Assembly: GCA_022841375.1 (NCBI GenBank)
Contig: JALHRQ010000010.1
Coordinates: 62,001-126,000 of the forward strand
DNA length: 64,000 nucleotides
From: Burkholderiales bacterium
GTDB taxonomy: Bacteria; Pseudomonadota; Gammaproteobacteria; Burkholderiales; SG8-41
Direction of reading: 5' to 3'
Made by a program: the position numbers and the translations under genes. Under the pieces are notes generated by a model, which saw nothing but the letters and a program-made list of their open reading frames with translations, had not been told where the DNA came from and searched no databases. The first letter of the stretch is position 1; each line of letters starts with the position of its first letter. Shown piece by piece: positions 8,514-17,029 of the stretch.

Positions 8514-9113
8514 ATGGCCGCCAAAAAATCCGCCGGACTCGATCGTCGCAAAGTCGTTGCCGCCCTGCTTGCCGAGCGTGGCGATGCGCTGGTGGTTACC
8601 GGCCTCGGTTCGCCGACGTATGACACCTTTGCCGCTGGTGATCATGACCTGAATTTTTATTTGTGGGGTGGCATGGGCGGCGCAGCGATGGTCGGACTCG
8701 GCCTCGCGCTTGCACAACCCAAACGCCGTGTGCTGGTGATTACCGGAGACGGTGAAATGCTGATGGGCCTGGGTTCTCTGGCGACGATTGCCGTGGAGGC
8801 GCCGAAGAACCTCGCCATTGCGGTCATTGATAACGGCCATTACGGCGAAACCGGCATGCAGCGCGCGCATACCGGTCGTGGCGTCGACATCGCAGGCATG
8901 GCCAAAGCCGCCGGCTTCAAATCAGCGAAGACAGTGAATACCGCATCGGACCTTAAAGAATGGATCGCCGCATTCCACCGCAAACCCGGTCCGGTATTCG
9001 GCGATATCAAGGTCTCTGCCGAGCCCGCGCCCATGGCGTTGCCGGTGCGCGATGGCACCGCGATCAAATACCGTTTCCGCACTGCGTTGCTGGGTGCCGA
9101 CGCACAAAAATAA
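8514..9113 (+). CDS. TPP-dependent decarboxylase, TPP-binding subunit (sulfopyruvate/phosphonopyruvate type)
   Basis: This 199-residue protein has its ATG 9 nt after GGAG. It is the diphosphate-binding half: GDG at 78-80 (VITGDGEMLMG) and Asn107 in AVIDNGHYGETG make the GDG-N Mg/ThDP motif, and WGGMGGAAMVGLGLAL precedes it. It resembles ComE. With the upstream subunit it would decarboxylate a 3-substituted pyruvate to an aldehyde. The aldehyde dehydrogenase 19 nt downstream could oxidise that product. The exact 2-oxo acid is not readable from sequence. Confidence 0.85.
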   Translation: MAAKKSAGLDRRKVVAALLAERGDALVVTGLGSPTYDTFAAGDHDLNFYLWGGMGGAAMVGLGLALAQPKRRVLVITGDGEMLMGLGSLATIAVEAPKNLAIAVIDNGHYGETGMQRAHTGRGVDIAGMAKAAGFKSAKTVNTASDLKEWIAAFHRKPGPVFGDIKVSAEPAPMALPVRDGTAIKYRFRTALLGADAQK

Positions 9114-9118
9114 TAAAT

Positions 9119-9134
9119 AAAAACAAATACTTAT
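9119..9134 (+). repeat. AT-rich element, copy 1 (core AAACAAATACTTAT)
   Basis: The 16-base AAAAACAAATACTTAT fills the gap between the decarboxylase subunit and the aldehyde dehydrogenase and runs into the latter's ATG. The same 16-mer occurs inverted at 61261-61276, and the 14-base core recurs at 32141-32154. It leaves no room for a GA-rich ribosome-binding site before the ATG at 9133. Confidence 0.6.
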
Positions 9135-10626
9135 GAATGACAGCCCGTTGCAGCGTTATCGCATGTTCATCGGCGGCGAATGGATAGAAGCCGCCAGCGG
9201 TGAACATTTCCCCAGCGACAATCCCTTCACCGGCAAACCCTGGGCGTCGATTCCGCGCGGCAGGGCTGCCGATGCCGCGCGCGCGGTTGAAGCCGCGTAT
9301 AAAGCACTGACCAGCGGCGAATGGCCCAAGTGCAATGCGACGAAGCGCGGTGCGCTGCTGCGCAAACTCGGCGACCTGATCACCGAACATTCAAAAGCCC
9401 TCGCCGAAACCGAAGTCCGCGACAACGGCAAGCTGTATGCGGAAATGAGCGCGCAGACCGCGTACATGGCGCAGTGGTATTACTACTTCGGCGGCCTCGC
9501 CGACAAGATCGAAGGTGCGGTGATTCCGATCGACAAGCCCGACACCTTCAACTACACGCGTTACGAACCGATGGGCGTGATCGCGATGATCATTCCGTGG
9601 AATTCGCCGCTGCTGCTGCTGGCGTGGAAACTCGCGCCGGCGCTGGCCGCCGGCAACACGGTGGTGGTCAAGCCGTCGGAATACACCTCGGCGTCGGCGC
9701 TGGAGTTCATGAAGCTGATTGAACAGGCCGGTTTCCCGCCGGGCGTGGTCAACGTCGTCACCGGTTTTGGCGCGGAAGTGGGCACGCCGCTGGTGGAGCA
9801 CCCGAAAGTCGCCAAGGTCGCCTTCACCGGTTCCGATGCCACCGGCCAGCGCATCTATGAAGCGGCGGCCAGGGGACTCAAACGCGTCAGCATGGAACTT
9901 GGCGGCAAGTCGCCGAATATCGTGTTTGACGATGCGCACATCGACAACGCCGTCAAAGGTGTGATCTCCGGCATCTTCGCCGCCACCGGCCAGACCTGCA
10001 TCGCCGGTTCGCGACTGCTGGTGCAGCAATCGATCCACGACCAGTTTGTCGACAAACTGGTGGCGCTGGCGAAGACCGCGAAAATGGGCGATCCGATGAG
10101 CATGGATACCCAAGTCGGGCCCGTCACCAACCCGCCGCAGTTCAAAAAAATCCTCGACTACATCGACATCGCCAAGAGTGAAGGCGCCAAGCCGGTGCTC
10201 GGCGGCGCCAAGGCCACACGCCCGGAATGCGGCAACGGCTGGTTTGTCGAGCCGACGATCTTCACCGGCGTCAATAATTCGATGCGCATCGCGCAGGAGG
10301 AAGTGTTCGGTCCGGTGCTGTCGGTGATTCCGTTCAAGGATGAGGAAGAAGCCATCGCCATCGGCAACGACGTGGTCTACGGCCTCGCCGCCGGGGTGTG
10401 GACGCAGAACATGCGCCGCGCTTTCCTGATGAGTGAAAAATTGCAGGCCGGCACGGTGTGGGTCAACACCTATCGCGCGGTGTCCTTTATGTCGCCTTTT
10501 GGCGGCTACAAGCGCTCGGGCATCGGCCGCGAAAGCGGCCAGGACATGATCTACGAATACCTGCAGACCAAAAGCGTGTGGATTTCCACCGCGACTGAAG
10601 TGCCCAATCCGTTCGTACTGCGCTAG
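9133..10626 (+). CDS. Aldehyde dehydrogenase family protein
   Basis: This 497-residue NAD(P)-dependent aldehyde dehydrogenase has the cofactor/oxyanion Asn in IIPWNSPLLLLAWK, the general base Glu255 in SMELGGKSPNIVFDD and the catalytic Cys289 in ATGQTCIAGSR. It also has the C-terminal EEVFGPVLSVIPF and PFGGYKRSGIGRE motifs. It follows the two TPP decarboxylase subunits closely, so the likely job is oxidation of the aldehyde they release (for example sulfoacetaldehyde or a plain aldehyde); that is inference. No Shine-Dalgarno is visible and the leader is an AT-rich repeat. A terminator follows after a palindromic repeat. Confidence 0.92.
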   Translation: MNDSPLQRYRMFIGGEWIEAASGEHFPSDNPFTGKPWASIPRGRAADAARAVEAAYKALTSGEWPKCNATKRGALLRKLGDLITEHSKALAETEVRDNGKLYAEMSAQTAYMAQWYYYFGGLADKIEGAVIPIDKPDTFNYTRYEPMGVIAMIIPWNSPLLLLAWKLAPALAAGNTVVVKPSEYTSASALEFMKLIEQAGFPPGVVNVVTGFGAEVGTPLVEHPKVAKVAFTGSDATGQRIYEAAARGLKRVSMELGGKSPNIVFDDAHIDNAVKGVISGIFAATGQTCIAGSRLLVQQSIHDQFVDKLVALAKTAKMGDPMSMDTQVGPVTNPPQFKKILDYIDIAKSEGAKPVLGGAKATRPECGNGWFVEPTIFTGVNNSMRIAQEEVFGPVLSVIPFKDEEEAIAIGNDVVYGLAAGVWTQNMRRAFLMSEKLQAGTVWVNTYRAVSFMSPFGGYKRSGIGRESGQDMIYEYLQTKSVWISTATEVPNPFVLR

Positions 10627-10643
10627 GACGGTGCATTGCACAC

Positions 10644-10741
10644 ACTCCCTCTCCCCACGGACTCGTTGGGAGAGGGGACACAAACGCCTGCGCAGCCCCC
10701 TCTCCCTGCCCTCTTCCCCAAAGACTTGGGGGAGAGGGAGT
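10644..10741. repeat. Intergenic palindromic repeat (CCCTCTCCC type)
   Basis: Outer arms ACTCCCTCTCCCC (10644-10656) and the complementary GGGGAGAGGGAGT (ending 10741) enclose two further hairpins, one with the GGGAGAGGGG arm near 10668 and one around CCCCAAAGACTTGGGG. CCCTCTCCC-type palindromes are common dispersed intergenic repeats in Proteobacteria. No coding potential. Confidence 0.7.
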
Positions 10742-10767
10742 TCAAAATGGTTGAACCAGAAACACCG

Positions 10768-10795
10768 AAAAAAAAGGGCGCCGAGGCGCCCTTTT
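10768..10795. terminator. Bidirectional intrinsic terminator
   Basis: The stem GGGCGCC / GGCGCCC is extended by AAAA/TTTT pairs and flanked by A- and T-runs. It sits between the convergent aldehyde dehydrogenase and GST genes and can serve both. Confidence 0.85.
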
Positions 10796-10824
10796 CTAAT
10801 GGTTCAGCAAAATGGCTGAGCGAT

Positions 10825-11451
10825 TCAGGCGCCTTCAGGCTTCACAAAACCCGGCGGCAGCGTTTCTTCAAACGACGGCCGCGCGGTGATGCCCGCAGCC
10901 CATTTCGCCAGCTTGGGTGCACGGCTGCGCCAGTCGTTCGGGTAACGGAAATCAGTGTACTGGATGGCCACGCCCATCACGATGTCGGCCAAGCCGAAGC
11001 GGTTGCCGAGCAGGAACTCGCTGCCTTCCTTGATGGTTTTTTCGGCGAGATCAATGGCGCGGTCGATGCGCTGCTCTTCACGTGCTTTTTTCTCCGGCAT
11101 CTGTTTGTCTTCGGGCCGGCGGTTCTCGAAGGCGCGGGTGATGCCGGCGTCGATAATGCCGTTGCCCAGGGACTGCCACCACTGCGACTGCCAGTAGCCG
11201 GCGGGATCGCGCGGGGTCAGCGACTTGCCGTCGCTGTGATCGAGGTAATGCACGACCAACTGGGATTCGAACATATAGCTGTCGGCGCCGATTTCGAGCA
11301 CCGGGATCTTCGACAGCGGATTCTTGAGGATGATCGGGCTGTCGTCGGTCCACGGATCCTCGATGACAAACTCGACCGGCATGCTCTTTTCATGGATCAG
11401 CACGCGCGCCTTGCGCACGTAAGGTGATGTGGGCGAACCGTAAAGCTTCAT
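10825..11451 (-). CDS. Glutathione S-transferase family protein
   Basis: This 208-residue protein has the GST layout. The N-terminal thioredoxin-like domain (MKLYGSPTSPYVRKARVL, with the cis-Pro and glutathione-binding segment SKIPVLEIG and SYMFESQLVVHYLD) is followed by an all-helical C-terminal domain (LADIVMGVAIQYTDFR). The residue near position 10 is Ser/Tyr in SPYVRK, consistent with bacterial soluble GSTs used in detoxification. It has a GAGGGAG ribosome site and stands alone. Confidence 0.88.
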   Translation of the reverse strand: MKLYGSPTSPYVRKARVLIHEKSMPVEFVIEDPWTDDSPIILKNPLSKIPVLEIGADSYMFESQLVVHYLDHSDGKSLTPRDPAGYWQSQWWQSLGNGIIDAGITRAFENRRPEDKQMPEKKAREEQRIDRAIDLAEKTIKEGSEFLLGNRFGLADIVMGVAIQYTDFRYPNDWRSRAPKLAKWAAGITARPSFEETLPPGFVKPEGA

Positions 11452-11609
11452 GGTGTTGCAACTCCCTCAGTGGGTGGGCAAAAACGGCATTCTATCAGGG
11501 CGGCGGAACACCCCCGGCTACCGCGCCATCCGCAACATGGAATGTCGCTTTATCGACCCTGTAGGCACTGCTACCATGCCCCGGCAAATCCTTCCTTCCG
11601 GGACCCTCC

Positions 11610-12521
11610 ATGATCACCGTTACCAAGCTCGGCAAACACATTGGTGCCAGCATCACCGGCGTCGACCTGTCCAAACCCCTGGACGACAACAACTTCGACC
11701 AGGTCAGCAAGACCTTTTTCGACAATGAAGTCGTGGTATTCCCGGGACAAAAACTGACGCCCGAACAGCAGATCGCCTTTACCCGGCGCTTTGGCGCGCT
11801 TGAACACCATGTGCGCAAGGAAGCGCGTCTGGCGGAACACCCTGAAATTTTCATACTTTCAAACAAGGTCGACGCCAAAGGCAATGCCATCGGCGCCCAG
11901 GATGCGGGCCGCTTCTGGCACAGCGATCTGTCGTACAAGACACAGCCGAGCCTGCTTTCCGCACTTTATGCCGTGGAAATTCCGGTCAAGGACGGCAAAC
12001 CGCTGGGCGATACCCGATTCGCCAGCAGTACCGCCGCCTACACCGCGCTGCCTGATGCGATGAAGCAGAAGCTCGCCGGCTTGAAGAACATCCACAGCTA
12101 TCGCGATTACCGCATCAAGAATTACGCTGCCCAGCAGGAAGACATGCGCCTGGGCATCCGCACCGTGCAGGAACACGCACCGACGCCGGAGCAGCTCGCC
12201 AGCGTGCCTGACATGGCGACGCCAGTGGTGCGCGTGCACCCGGTCACCGGCCGCAAAGGGCTGTTTGTCAGCGAAGGCCACACCTCGCACATGTACGACA
12301 TGCCACAGGAAGAAGGCGACAAACTGCTGCGCGAACTCTACGACCACATCACCAGCCCGGAATTTGTTTATACCCACCACTGGTCGCCGGGCGACCTGCT
12401 GATGTGGGACAACATCGCCGTGCAGCACAAGGCGACTTTTGATTACGACCCGCTGCCGCGCCTGCTCTACCGCACCACCGTGCGCGGCCCTGCAGTCGCC
12501 GACTCCGAGGTACTGGCATGA
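11610..12521 (+). CDS. TauD/TfdA family Fe(II)/2-oxoglutarate dioxygenase
   Basis: This 303-residue protein has the family's iron ligands: His104 and Asp106 in RFWHSDLSYK and His273 in DNIAVQHKATFDYD. Arg284 lies 11 residues later and Arg288 follows, the positions that hold 2-oxoglutarate in TauD. These enzymes hydroxylate sulfonates, phenoxy acids or other small acids. It heads a tight operon, overlapping the AtuA gene by 4 bp, so its product is probably handled by the AtuA/DUF4387 and ligase genes. Substrate unknown. Confidence 0.88.
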   Translation: MITVTKLGKHIGASITGVDLSKPLDDNNFDQVSKTFFDNEVVVFPGQKLTPEQQIAFTRRFGALEHHVRKEARLAEHPEIFILSNKVDAKGNAIGAQDAGRFWHSDLSYKTQPSLLSALYAVEIPVKDGKPLGDTRFASSTAAYTALPDAMKQKLAGLKNIHSYRDYRIKNYAAQQEDMRLGIRTVQEHAPTPEQLASVPDMATPVVRVHPVTGRKGLFVSEGHTSHMYDMPQEEGDKLLRELYDHITSPEFVYTHHWSPGDLLMWDNIAVQHKATFDYDPLPRLLYRTTVRGPAVADSEVLA

Positions 12522-13885
12522 AAGAAATCCGCATCCTCTCCGCCACCGGGATCCTCGGCTCGGGTTTCCGCGAGGAAACCCTGAAACGGGCAATGACGCT
12601 GAAGCCCGATTTCATCGGCTCGGACGCAGGCTCCACCGATCCCGGTCCGCACCACCTCGGTTCCGGCGAACCGCAGTTCTCCGACGCTGCATGCAAGCGT
12701 GACCTGCGGTTGATGATCATGGCCGCGCGCGCCGCTAAAATCCCGGTCCTTGTCGGCTCGGCAATGACCGCAGGCACCGACGCCCAGGTTGATCGCCTCG
12801 CCGGGATCGTCCGCGAAATCGCGCGCGAGGAAAAGCTCAATTTCAAACTGGCGACCATTTATTCCGAGCAGGATCGCGCTTACCTGAAGCGTCGCCTGAA
12901 GGAAGGCCGCATCAAGCCGCTGGCCAATGCACCGGTGTTTGACGAAGGTGTGATCGACCGCAGCAGCCACATCGTCGGCATGTGCGGCGCCGAACCGTAC
13001 ATTGAGGCACTGCAGAACGGCGCCGACGTGGTCATCGCCGGCCGTTCCAGCGACACCTCGATTTTTGCCGCGATGCCGGTGATGCAGGGCTTCAATCCGG
13101 CAACCGTCTGGCATATGGCCAAGATCATGGAATGCGGCGCCGCCAGCGTGGTGCTGCGCAAATACCCGGACTGCAACTTCGCCATCGTCACCGATGACCA
13201 TTTCATCATCGAGCCGCCGAATCCGGAATACCGCTGCAACCCGACCAGTGTCGCCTCGCACAATCTGTATGAAAACTCGACGCCGTACGAACTGATCGAG
13301 CCTTCGGGCGTGCTCAATACCGTCAACGCCCGCTACGAGGCGATTTCCGATCGCGCGGTCAAGGTCTCCGGCAGCACGTTCAAAAAAGCCGAGCGTTACA
13401 CGATCAAATTAGAGGGGGCGGAACTCGCCGGTTATCAGAGCATCGTGCTCGGTTCGGTGCGCGACCCGATCATCCTGCGCCAGTTCGACCACTGGCTGGA
13501 AAACCTGATCAATGCCGCGCGCGACCGCATTCGCGCGGTGATGGGCGAATCAATCGACAGCCAGTACCGGCTCGACGTGCGCCAATTCGGCCGCAATGCG
13601 GCAATGGGTGTGCTCGAACCCGATATGAGCATCGGCCATGAAGTCGGCCTGCTGTTCCAGATCACTGCGCCGACGCAGAAGCTGGCCACCGCGCTGGCCA
13701 AATCACTGAGCCACATCGCCGTGCACTACCCGGTGCCGGAGTGGACCGGCCTGATCACTTCCGTCGCCTTCCCCTACTCGCCTGCCGAAATTGACAAGGG
13801 TGCGAGCTACCGCTTCAACATGAACCATGTCGTCGAACCCGACTCTCCGCTGGAAATGTTCCGCCTCAACTACGAGAACGTCTGA
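12518..13885 (+). CDS. AtuA family protein (acyclic terpene utilisation, DUF1446)
   Basis: This 455-residue protein has the AtuA/DUF1446 core: ILSATGILGSGFREET, DFIGSDAGSTDPGPHHLGSG, IPVLVGSAMTAGTDAQV, HIVGMCGAEPYIEALQNGAD and VVIAGRSSDTSIFAAMP. AtuA is required for citronellol/geranyl-CoA growth in Pseudomonas but its reaction is not established. Longer homologues carry an extra C-terminal domain; here the DUF4387 protein is a separate gene 2 bp downstream. The start sits in an ATGA overlap with the dioxygenase gene, with GAGG upstream. No geranyl-CoA carboxylase is nearby, so a terpene substrate is not implied. Confidence 0.87.
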   Translation: MKEIRILSATGILGSGFREETLKRAMTLKPDFIGSDAGSTDPGPHHLGSGEPQFSDAACKRDLRLMIMAARAAKIPVLVGSAMTAGTDAQVDRLAGIVREIAREEKLNFKLATIYSEQDRAYLKRRLKEGRIKPLANAPVFDEGVIDRSSHIVGMCGAEPYIEALQNGADVVIAGRSSDTSIFAAMPVMQGFNPATVWHMAKIMECGAASVVLRKYPDCNFAIVTDDHFIIEPPNPEYRCNPTSVASHNLYENSTPYELIEPSGVLNTVNARYEAISDRAVKVSGSTFKKAERYTIKLEGAELAGYQSIVLGSVRDPIILRQFDHWLENLINAARDRIRAVMGESIDSQYRLDVRQFGRNAAMGVLEPDMSIGHEVGLLFQITAPTQKLATALAKSLSHIAVHYPVPEWTGLITSVAFPYSPAEIDKGASYRFNMNHVVEPDSPLEMFRLNYENV

Positions 13886-13887
13886 TC

Positions 13888-14202
13888 ATGGCTACCAAAC
13901 TCTGGCAAGTCACCAAGCTGATCCGCAGCAAGAACTCGGGTCCGTTCGAACTGACCTTCGACATCATTTTCAAGGACCACGCCACTTACGAAAAAGTGCG
14001 TGACATCAAGCTGATCAACGCCGACTGGTTCGCCAAAACCTACCGCCTGAAGCCCGAAGTTGTCGCCATCATCAATTACGATGCAGCGTCGGCGATCAAG
14101 ATCACCATCCCGCGCCCGGTGATCTCTGGCGACGTTGATGACGGTGACGTGTTCGGCGGGCAGCAGTACGGTCCCCTGGTGGATCTCGAAGTTCCCGCTT
14201 GA
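13888..14202 (+). CDS. DUF4387 domain-containing protein
   Basis: This 104-residue protein matches DUF4387, which is nearly always encoded beside or fused to AtuA-like proteins. Recognisable stretches are VTKLIRSKNSGPFELTFDI, near-N-terminal, and IPRPVISGDVDDGDVFG towards the end. It probably forms a two-part enzyme with the AtuA protein, whose stop is 2 bp upstream. Activity unknown. Confidence 0.85.
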   Translation: MATKLWQVTKLIRSKNSGPFELTFDIIFKDHATYEKVRDIKLINADWFAKTYRLKPEVVAIINYDAASAIKITIPRPVISGDVDDGDVFGGQQYGPLVDLEVPA

Positions 14203-14207
14203 GCCGC

Positions 14208-14909
14208 ATGAATTCAGACGCCGCGGGGCTGATCACGGTCCGTTTGGATGTTGCAGCCGAACACAACGACGAATTCAACGACTGGTACACGTTGGAGCAT
14301 GTGCCGCAGCTGACGGCAATGCCCGGCTTCGTGCGCACGCGGCGTTATTTCTGCGACAAATCCGACATCCGTTACCTCGCCTGGTATGAAACGGCTGACG
14401 AGACCATCGAGGCAGCGAAAGACTTCCAGCACGTCGTTGCCAATCCGACGCCGTGGTCGCTGCGCATGCGCAAGCTCTACGGCGACCAACGTGAACGCAT
14501 GAATTTCCAATTGATGTGCGAAGTTGGCCACATGCCGTCCGCGGACGCGCCGTGGATGTACATCGTGCATACCGACATCCCGGATTACATCGTCGACGAA
14601 TACAACGCCTGGTACGACCAGGAACATCTGCCGCGCTGTGTTGGCATCCCCGGCGTATTGCGCGCACGCCGCTTTGCATCCACCGGCATTCTTGGCGGCA
14701 CCAGCGACGGACCGCGTTATCTGACGGCCTATGAACTGACCGGACCCGACGTCTGGGAAAGCCCCGCCGCATTACAGGCGCGCAAAACGCCGTGGACCGA
14801 GAAGATGCGTTCGCTGTTCAGCAACACCCGCCGCGCCCTGTATCAACTCGTCGCGCCGACGCTCACCCACGAAGAAGCAGTGAAACAAAAGCGCGTATCA
14901 GTGGCCTAG
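14208..14909 (+). CDS. Tandem dimeric alpha/beta-barrel protein (EthD/DUF4286-like)
   Basis: From the ATG at 14208 it has 233 residues in two similar halves. Each carries a W/WY-x(4)-HLP/HVP-x(5)-PG-x(3)-R-A/T-RR pattern: FNDWYTLEHVPQLTAMPGF in half one and YNAWYDQEHLPRCVGIPGV in half two. This is the ferredoxin-like alpha/beta barrel of EthD and DUF4286 proteins, small oxygenases, isomerases or binding proteins. It lies 5 bp after the DUF4387 gene and so belongs to the same operon. A TTG at 14199 overlapping the previous stop is a possible alternative start. Confidence 0.7.
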   Translation: MNSDAAGLITVRLDVAAEHNDEFNDWYTLEHVPQLTAMPGFVRTRRYFCDKSDIRYLAWYETADETIEAAKDFQHVVANPTPWSLRMRKLYGDQRERMNFQLMCEVGHMPSADAPWMYIVHTDIPDYIVDEYNAWYDQEHLPRCVGIPGVLRARRFASTGILGGTSDGPRYLTAYELTGPDVWESPAALQARKTPWTEKMRSLFSNTRRALYQLVAPTLTHEEAVKQKRVSVA

Positions 14910-14960
14910 TTTCGTCGAACACCCTCTTCGCATAACTCGTATTAAATAAGTTATAAAATC

Positions 14961-16112
14961 ATGTATTTACTTGAACACGATGCCAAACAGTTGCTGGCGC
15001 GGCACCACATTCCGGCGCCGCAAGGCTGCCTGCTGACCGATCCCGCCAATGTGACGACACTGCCGCCCGGCCCGTGGGTGGTCAAAGCACAGATCACCGC
15101 CGGCGGTCGCGGCAAGGCCGGGTTGATCAAAAAAGCCGACAGTGCGACCGACGTCTCTGCGCGCGCCTCAGACATCATCGGCAAACAAGCCAAGGGCCGC
15201 ACGGTCAACGCCGTGCGCATCGAACAGCAGGTGTACGGTGCGAGTGAGGCCTATATTGCGATGATGCTCGATCCCGTCGCAGCGGGCGTGCGCATCATCA
15301 TGGCCGCGCAGGGCGGCATGGACATCGAAGCCCTGCCCCGCGATGCGCTGAGAACCACATCGGCCGCGCCCGATGTCGCGGCATTGACTGCGGCTGCGGA
15401 AAAACTGGCCGCGTCGTTCTCCGGCGTTGCGGGCCAGGCGCTCGCTGAAGCCGGTTGCGCAATGGCCGCGGCCTTTCTCGCAGAAGAAGCGCTGCTGATC
15501 GAAATCAATCCGCTGTTCGTCAACACCGACGGCAGCTGGGTCGCTGGCGACGCCAAGTTCGTGACCGACGATTCCGCACTGCCGCGGCAAGCGGAACAGC
15601 GCGTGCTGCTGAAAGATGTCTGCGGCGCCTACGTCGAAACCGCGCTGAAAGATGCCCACGGCTGCGATTACGTGGTGGTCGATCCCGAGGGTGAAATCGC
15701 ATTGCTGACCACCGGCGCCGGCCTGTCGATGATGCTGATCGACGAAATGCGCGGCGCAGGTCTGAAACCCTACAACTTCCTCGACATCCGCACCGGCGGC
15801 CTGCGCGGCGAAACCAGACGACTGGTCAACGTGCTGCACTGGATGCACCAGGGCCCCAAGGTCAAGGTGCTGCTGATCAATATCTTCGCCGGCATTACCG
15901 AACTCGGCGAATTTTCACGGCTGCTGGTCAGCGCGTTAAACGACGTACCCGAATTCAAGGTGCCGGTGGTCGCGCGGCTGGTCGGCAACGGCATGGAAAC
16001 CGCCCGTGGCGTGCTGAAGGATGCCGGCATCAATCTGCACACCGACCTTGACGCCGCGCTGGCGGAAGTCCGCACGCATTTGCAGTCCGCACAACGCGGA
16101 GGCGCGAAATGA
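14961..16112 (+). CDS. SucC-like ATP-grasp acid-CoA ligase, beta subunit
   Basis: This 383-residue homologue of succinyl-CoA synthetase beta has the ATP-grasp domain (VVKAQITAGGRGKAGLI, then LLIEINPLFVNTDGSWVAGDAKF) and a C-terminal flavodoxin-like domain (KVLLINIFAGITELGEFSRLL). It differs from housekeeping SucC where the conserved NGAGLAMATMD region reads TTGAGLSMMLIDEM and the following FLDVGGG is FLDIRTGG. This points to another acid, for example malate or a branched acid. It follows the AtuA operon by 51 bp of AT-rich DNA and overlaps the alpha-subunit gene by 4 bp. No Shine-Dalgarno is visible. Confidence 0.85.
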   Translation: MYLLEHDAKQLLARHHIPAPQGCLLTDPANVTTLPPGPWVVKAQITAGGRGKAGLIKKADSATDVSARASDIIGKQAKGRTVNAVRIEQQVYGASEAYIAMMLDPVAAGVRIIMAAQGGMDIEALPRDALRTTSAAPDVAALTAAAEKLAASFSGVAGQALAEAGCAMAAAFLAEEALLIEINPLFVNTDGSWVAGDAKFVTDDSALPRQAEQRVLLKDVCGAYVETALKDAHGCDYVVVDPEGEIALLTTGAGLSMMLIDEMRGAGLKPYNFLDIRTGGLRGETRRLVNVLHWMHQGPKVKVLLINIFAGITELGEFSRLLVSALNDVPEFKVPVVARLVGNGMETARGVLKDAGINLHTDLDAALAEVRTHLQSAQRGGAK

Positions 16113-16984
16113 TTTCGCCGCGCATCGATCGCAACACCAAAGTCATTCTACAGGGTATCAGCGGCCGCGCCGGTCGCCTGCACAGCCGGCTAATGAAGGA
16201 ATACGGCACCAACCTGGTCGGCGGCGTTGCACCGTCGAAGGATGTCAAAGACATCAACGGCATTCCGCTGTTCCCCGATTGCGCTTCAGCGGCTAAAGCC
16301 ACTGGGGCTAGCGTCAGCGTCGCGCTGGTCGGTGCCTATGACCTGCTCGACGCGATGCGCGAGGCGGTGGCCGCCGGCATCAAAATGATTATCACGCCTA
16401 CCGAAGGCATGCCCGTGCATGATGCCTTGAAAGCCAAACGCCTGACCCAGGACGCCGGCGTGTTGTGGATCGGCGGCTCGACCCCGGGAATGGCCGTCGC
16501 CGAAGTCGCCAAGCTCGGTTTCCTGCCCGATGTCTCGCTCAAATCGGGACCGCTGGGCCTGATGTCGAAATCGGGCACGCTGTCCTATGAATCCGGTTAT
16601 CGCCTCGCGCTGCGCGGCGTCGGCACCTCGGTGTGGGTTGGAGTCGGCGGCGATCCGGTCAAAGGCGCGCGTTATTCGGACCTGGTGCCTTTCTATGCCG
16701 CTGATGCACAGACCAAAGGCCTGTTGATCATCGGCGAGATCGGCGGTCATGACGAAGAGGATTTTGCCGATGCGCTGAAGGCCCATGCCTTCAACAAACC
16801 GGTGTTTGCGCTGATCGCCGGCCGCACCGCACCCGAGGGTGTCGCCATGGGCCATGCCGGTGCACTGACTTACGGCAGCCACGGCGGTTACGCCGCGAAA
16901 CGTGCGGCGCTGGAAGCTGCAGGGGTAAAAGTATTCGACACCCTCAACGCGATGGTCGAAGGTGTCGCTGCAAAACTGCTGTAG
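16109..16984 (+). CDS. SucD-like acid-CoA ligase, alpha subunit
   Basis: This 291-residue protein has the CoA-binding Rossmann segment (KVILQGISGRAGRLHSRL, YGTNLVGGVAPSK) and a ligase domain. GLMSKSGTLSYESG is the nucleotide-loop region. His283-type phospho-histidine lies in AMGHAGALTYG. The catalytic layout is intact. Differences from housekeeping SucD in the substrate loop (IGGSTPGMAVAEVAK rather than NCPG) again suggest a non-succinate acid. GGAGG precedes the ATG, which overlaps the beta-subunit stop. Last gene of the operon starting at 11610. Confidence 0.86.
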   Translation: MISPRIDRNTKVILQGISGRAGRLHSRLMKEYGTNLVGGVAPSKDVKDINGIPLFPDCASAAKATGASVSVALVGAYDLLDAMREAVAAGIKMIITPTEGMPVHDALKAKRLTQDAGVLWIGGSTPGMAVAEVAKLGFLPDVSLKSGPLGLMSKSGTLSYESGYRLALRGVGTSVWVGVGGDPVKGARYSDLVPFYAADAQTKGLLIIGEIGGHDEEDFADALKAHAFNKPVFALIAGRTAPEGVAMGHAGALTYGSHGGYAAKRAALEAAGVKVFDTLNAMVEGVAAKLL

Positions 16985-16998
16985 AAGCACTGCTGCAG

Positions 16999-17019
16999 AA
17001 GCGCGCGATGAGCGCGCCT
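16999..17019. terminator. Possible weak bidirectional terminator hairpin
   Basis: AAGCGCGC-GATGA-GCGCGCCTT forms a 6-bp GC stem in the 45-bp gap between the convergent SucD-like and acyl-CoA dehydrogenase genes. There is no long T-run on either strand, so termination would be inefficient. Confidence 0.35.
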
Positions 17020-17029
17020 TGAACGACCC

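Noticed and set aside
14961-16984. Housekeeping succinyl-CoA synthetase (sucCD)
   Set aside because: Conserved NGAGLAMATMD, FLDVGGG and NCPG segments are altered and the genes lie in a catabolic operon rather than with TCA-cycle genes.
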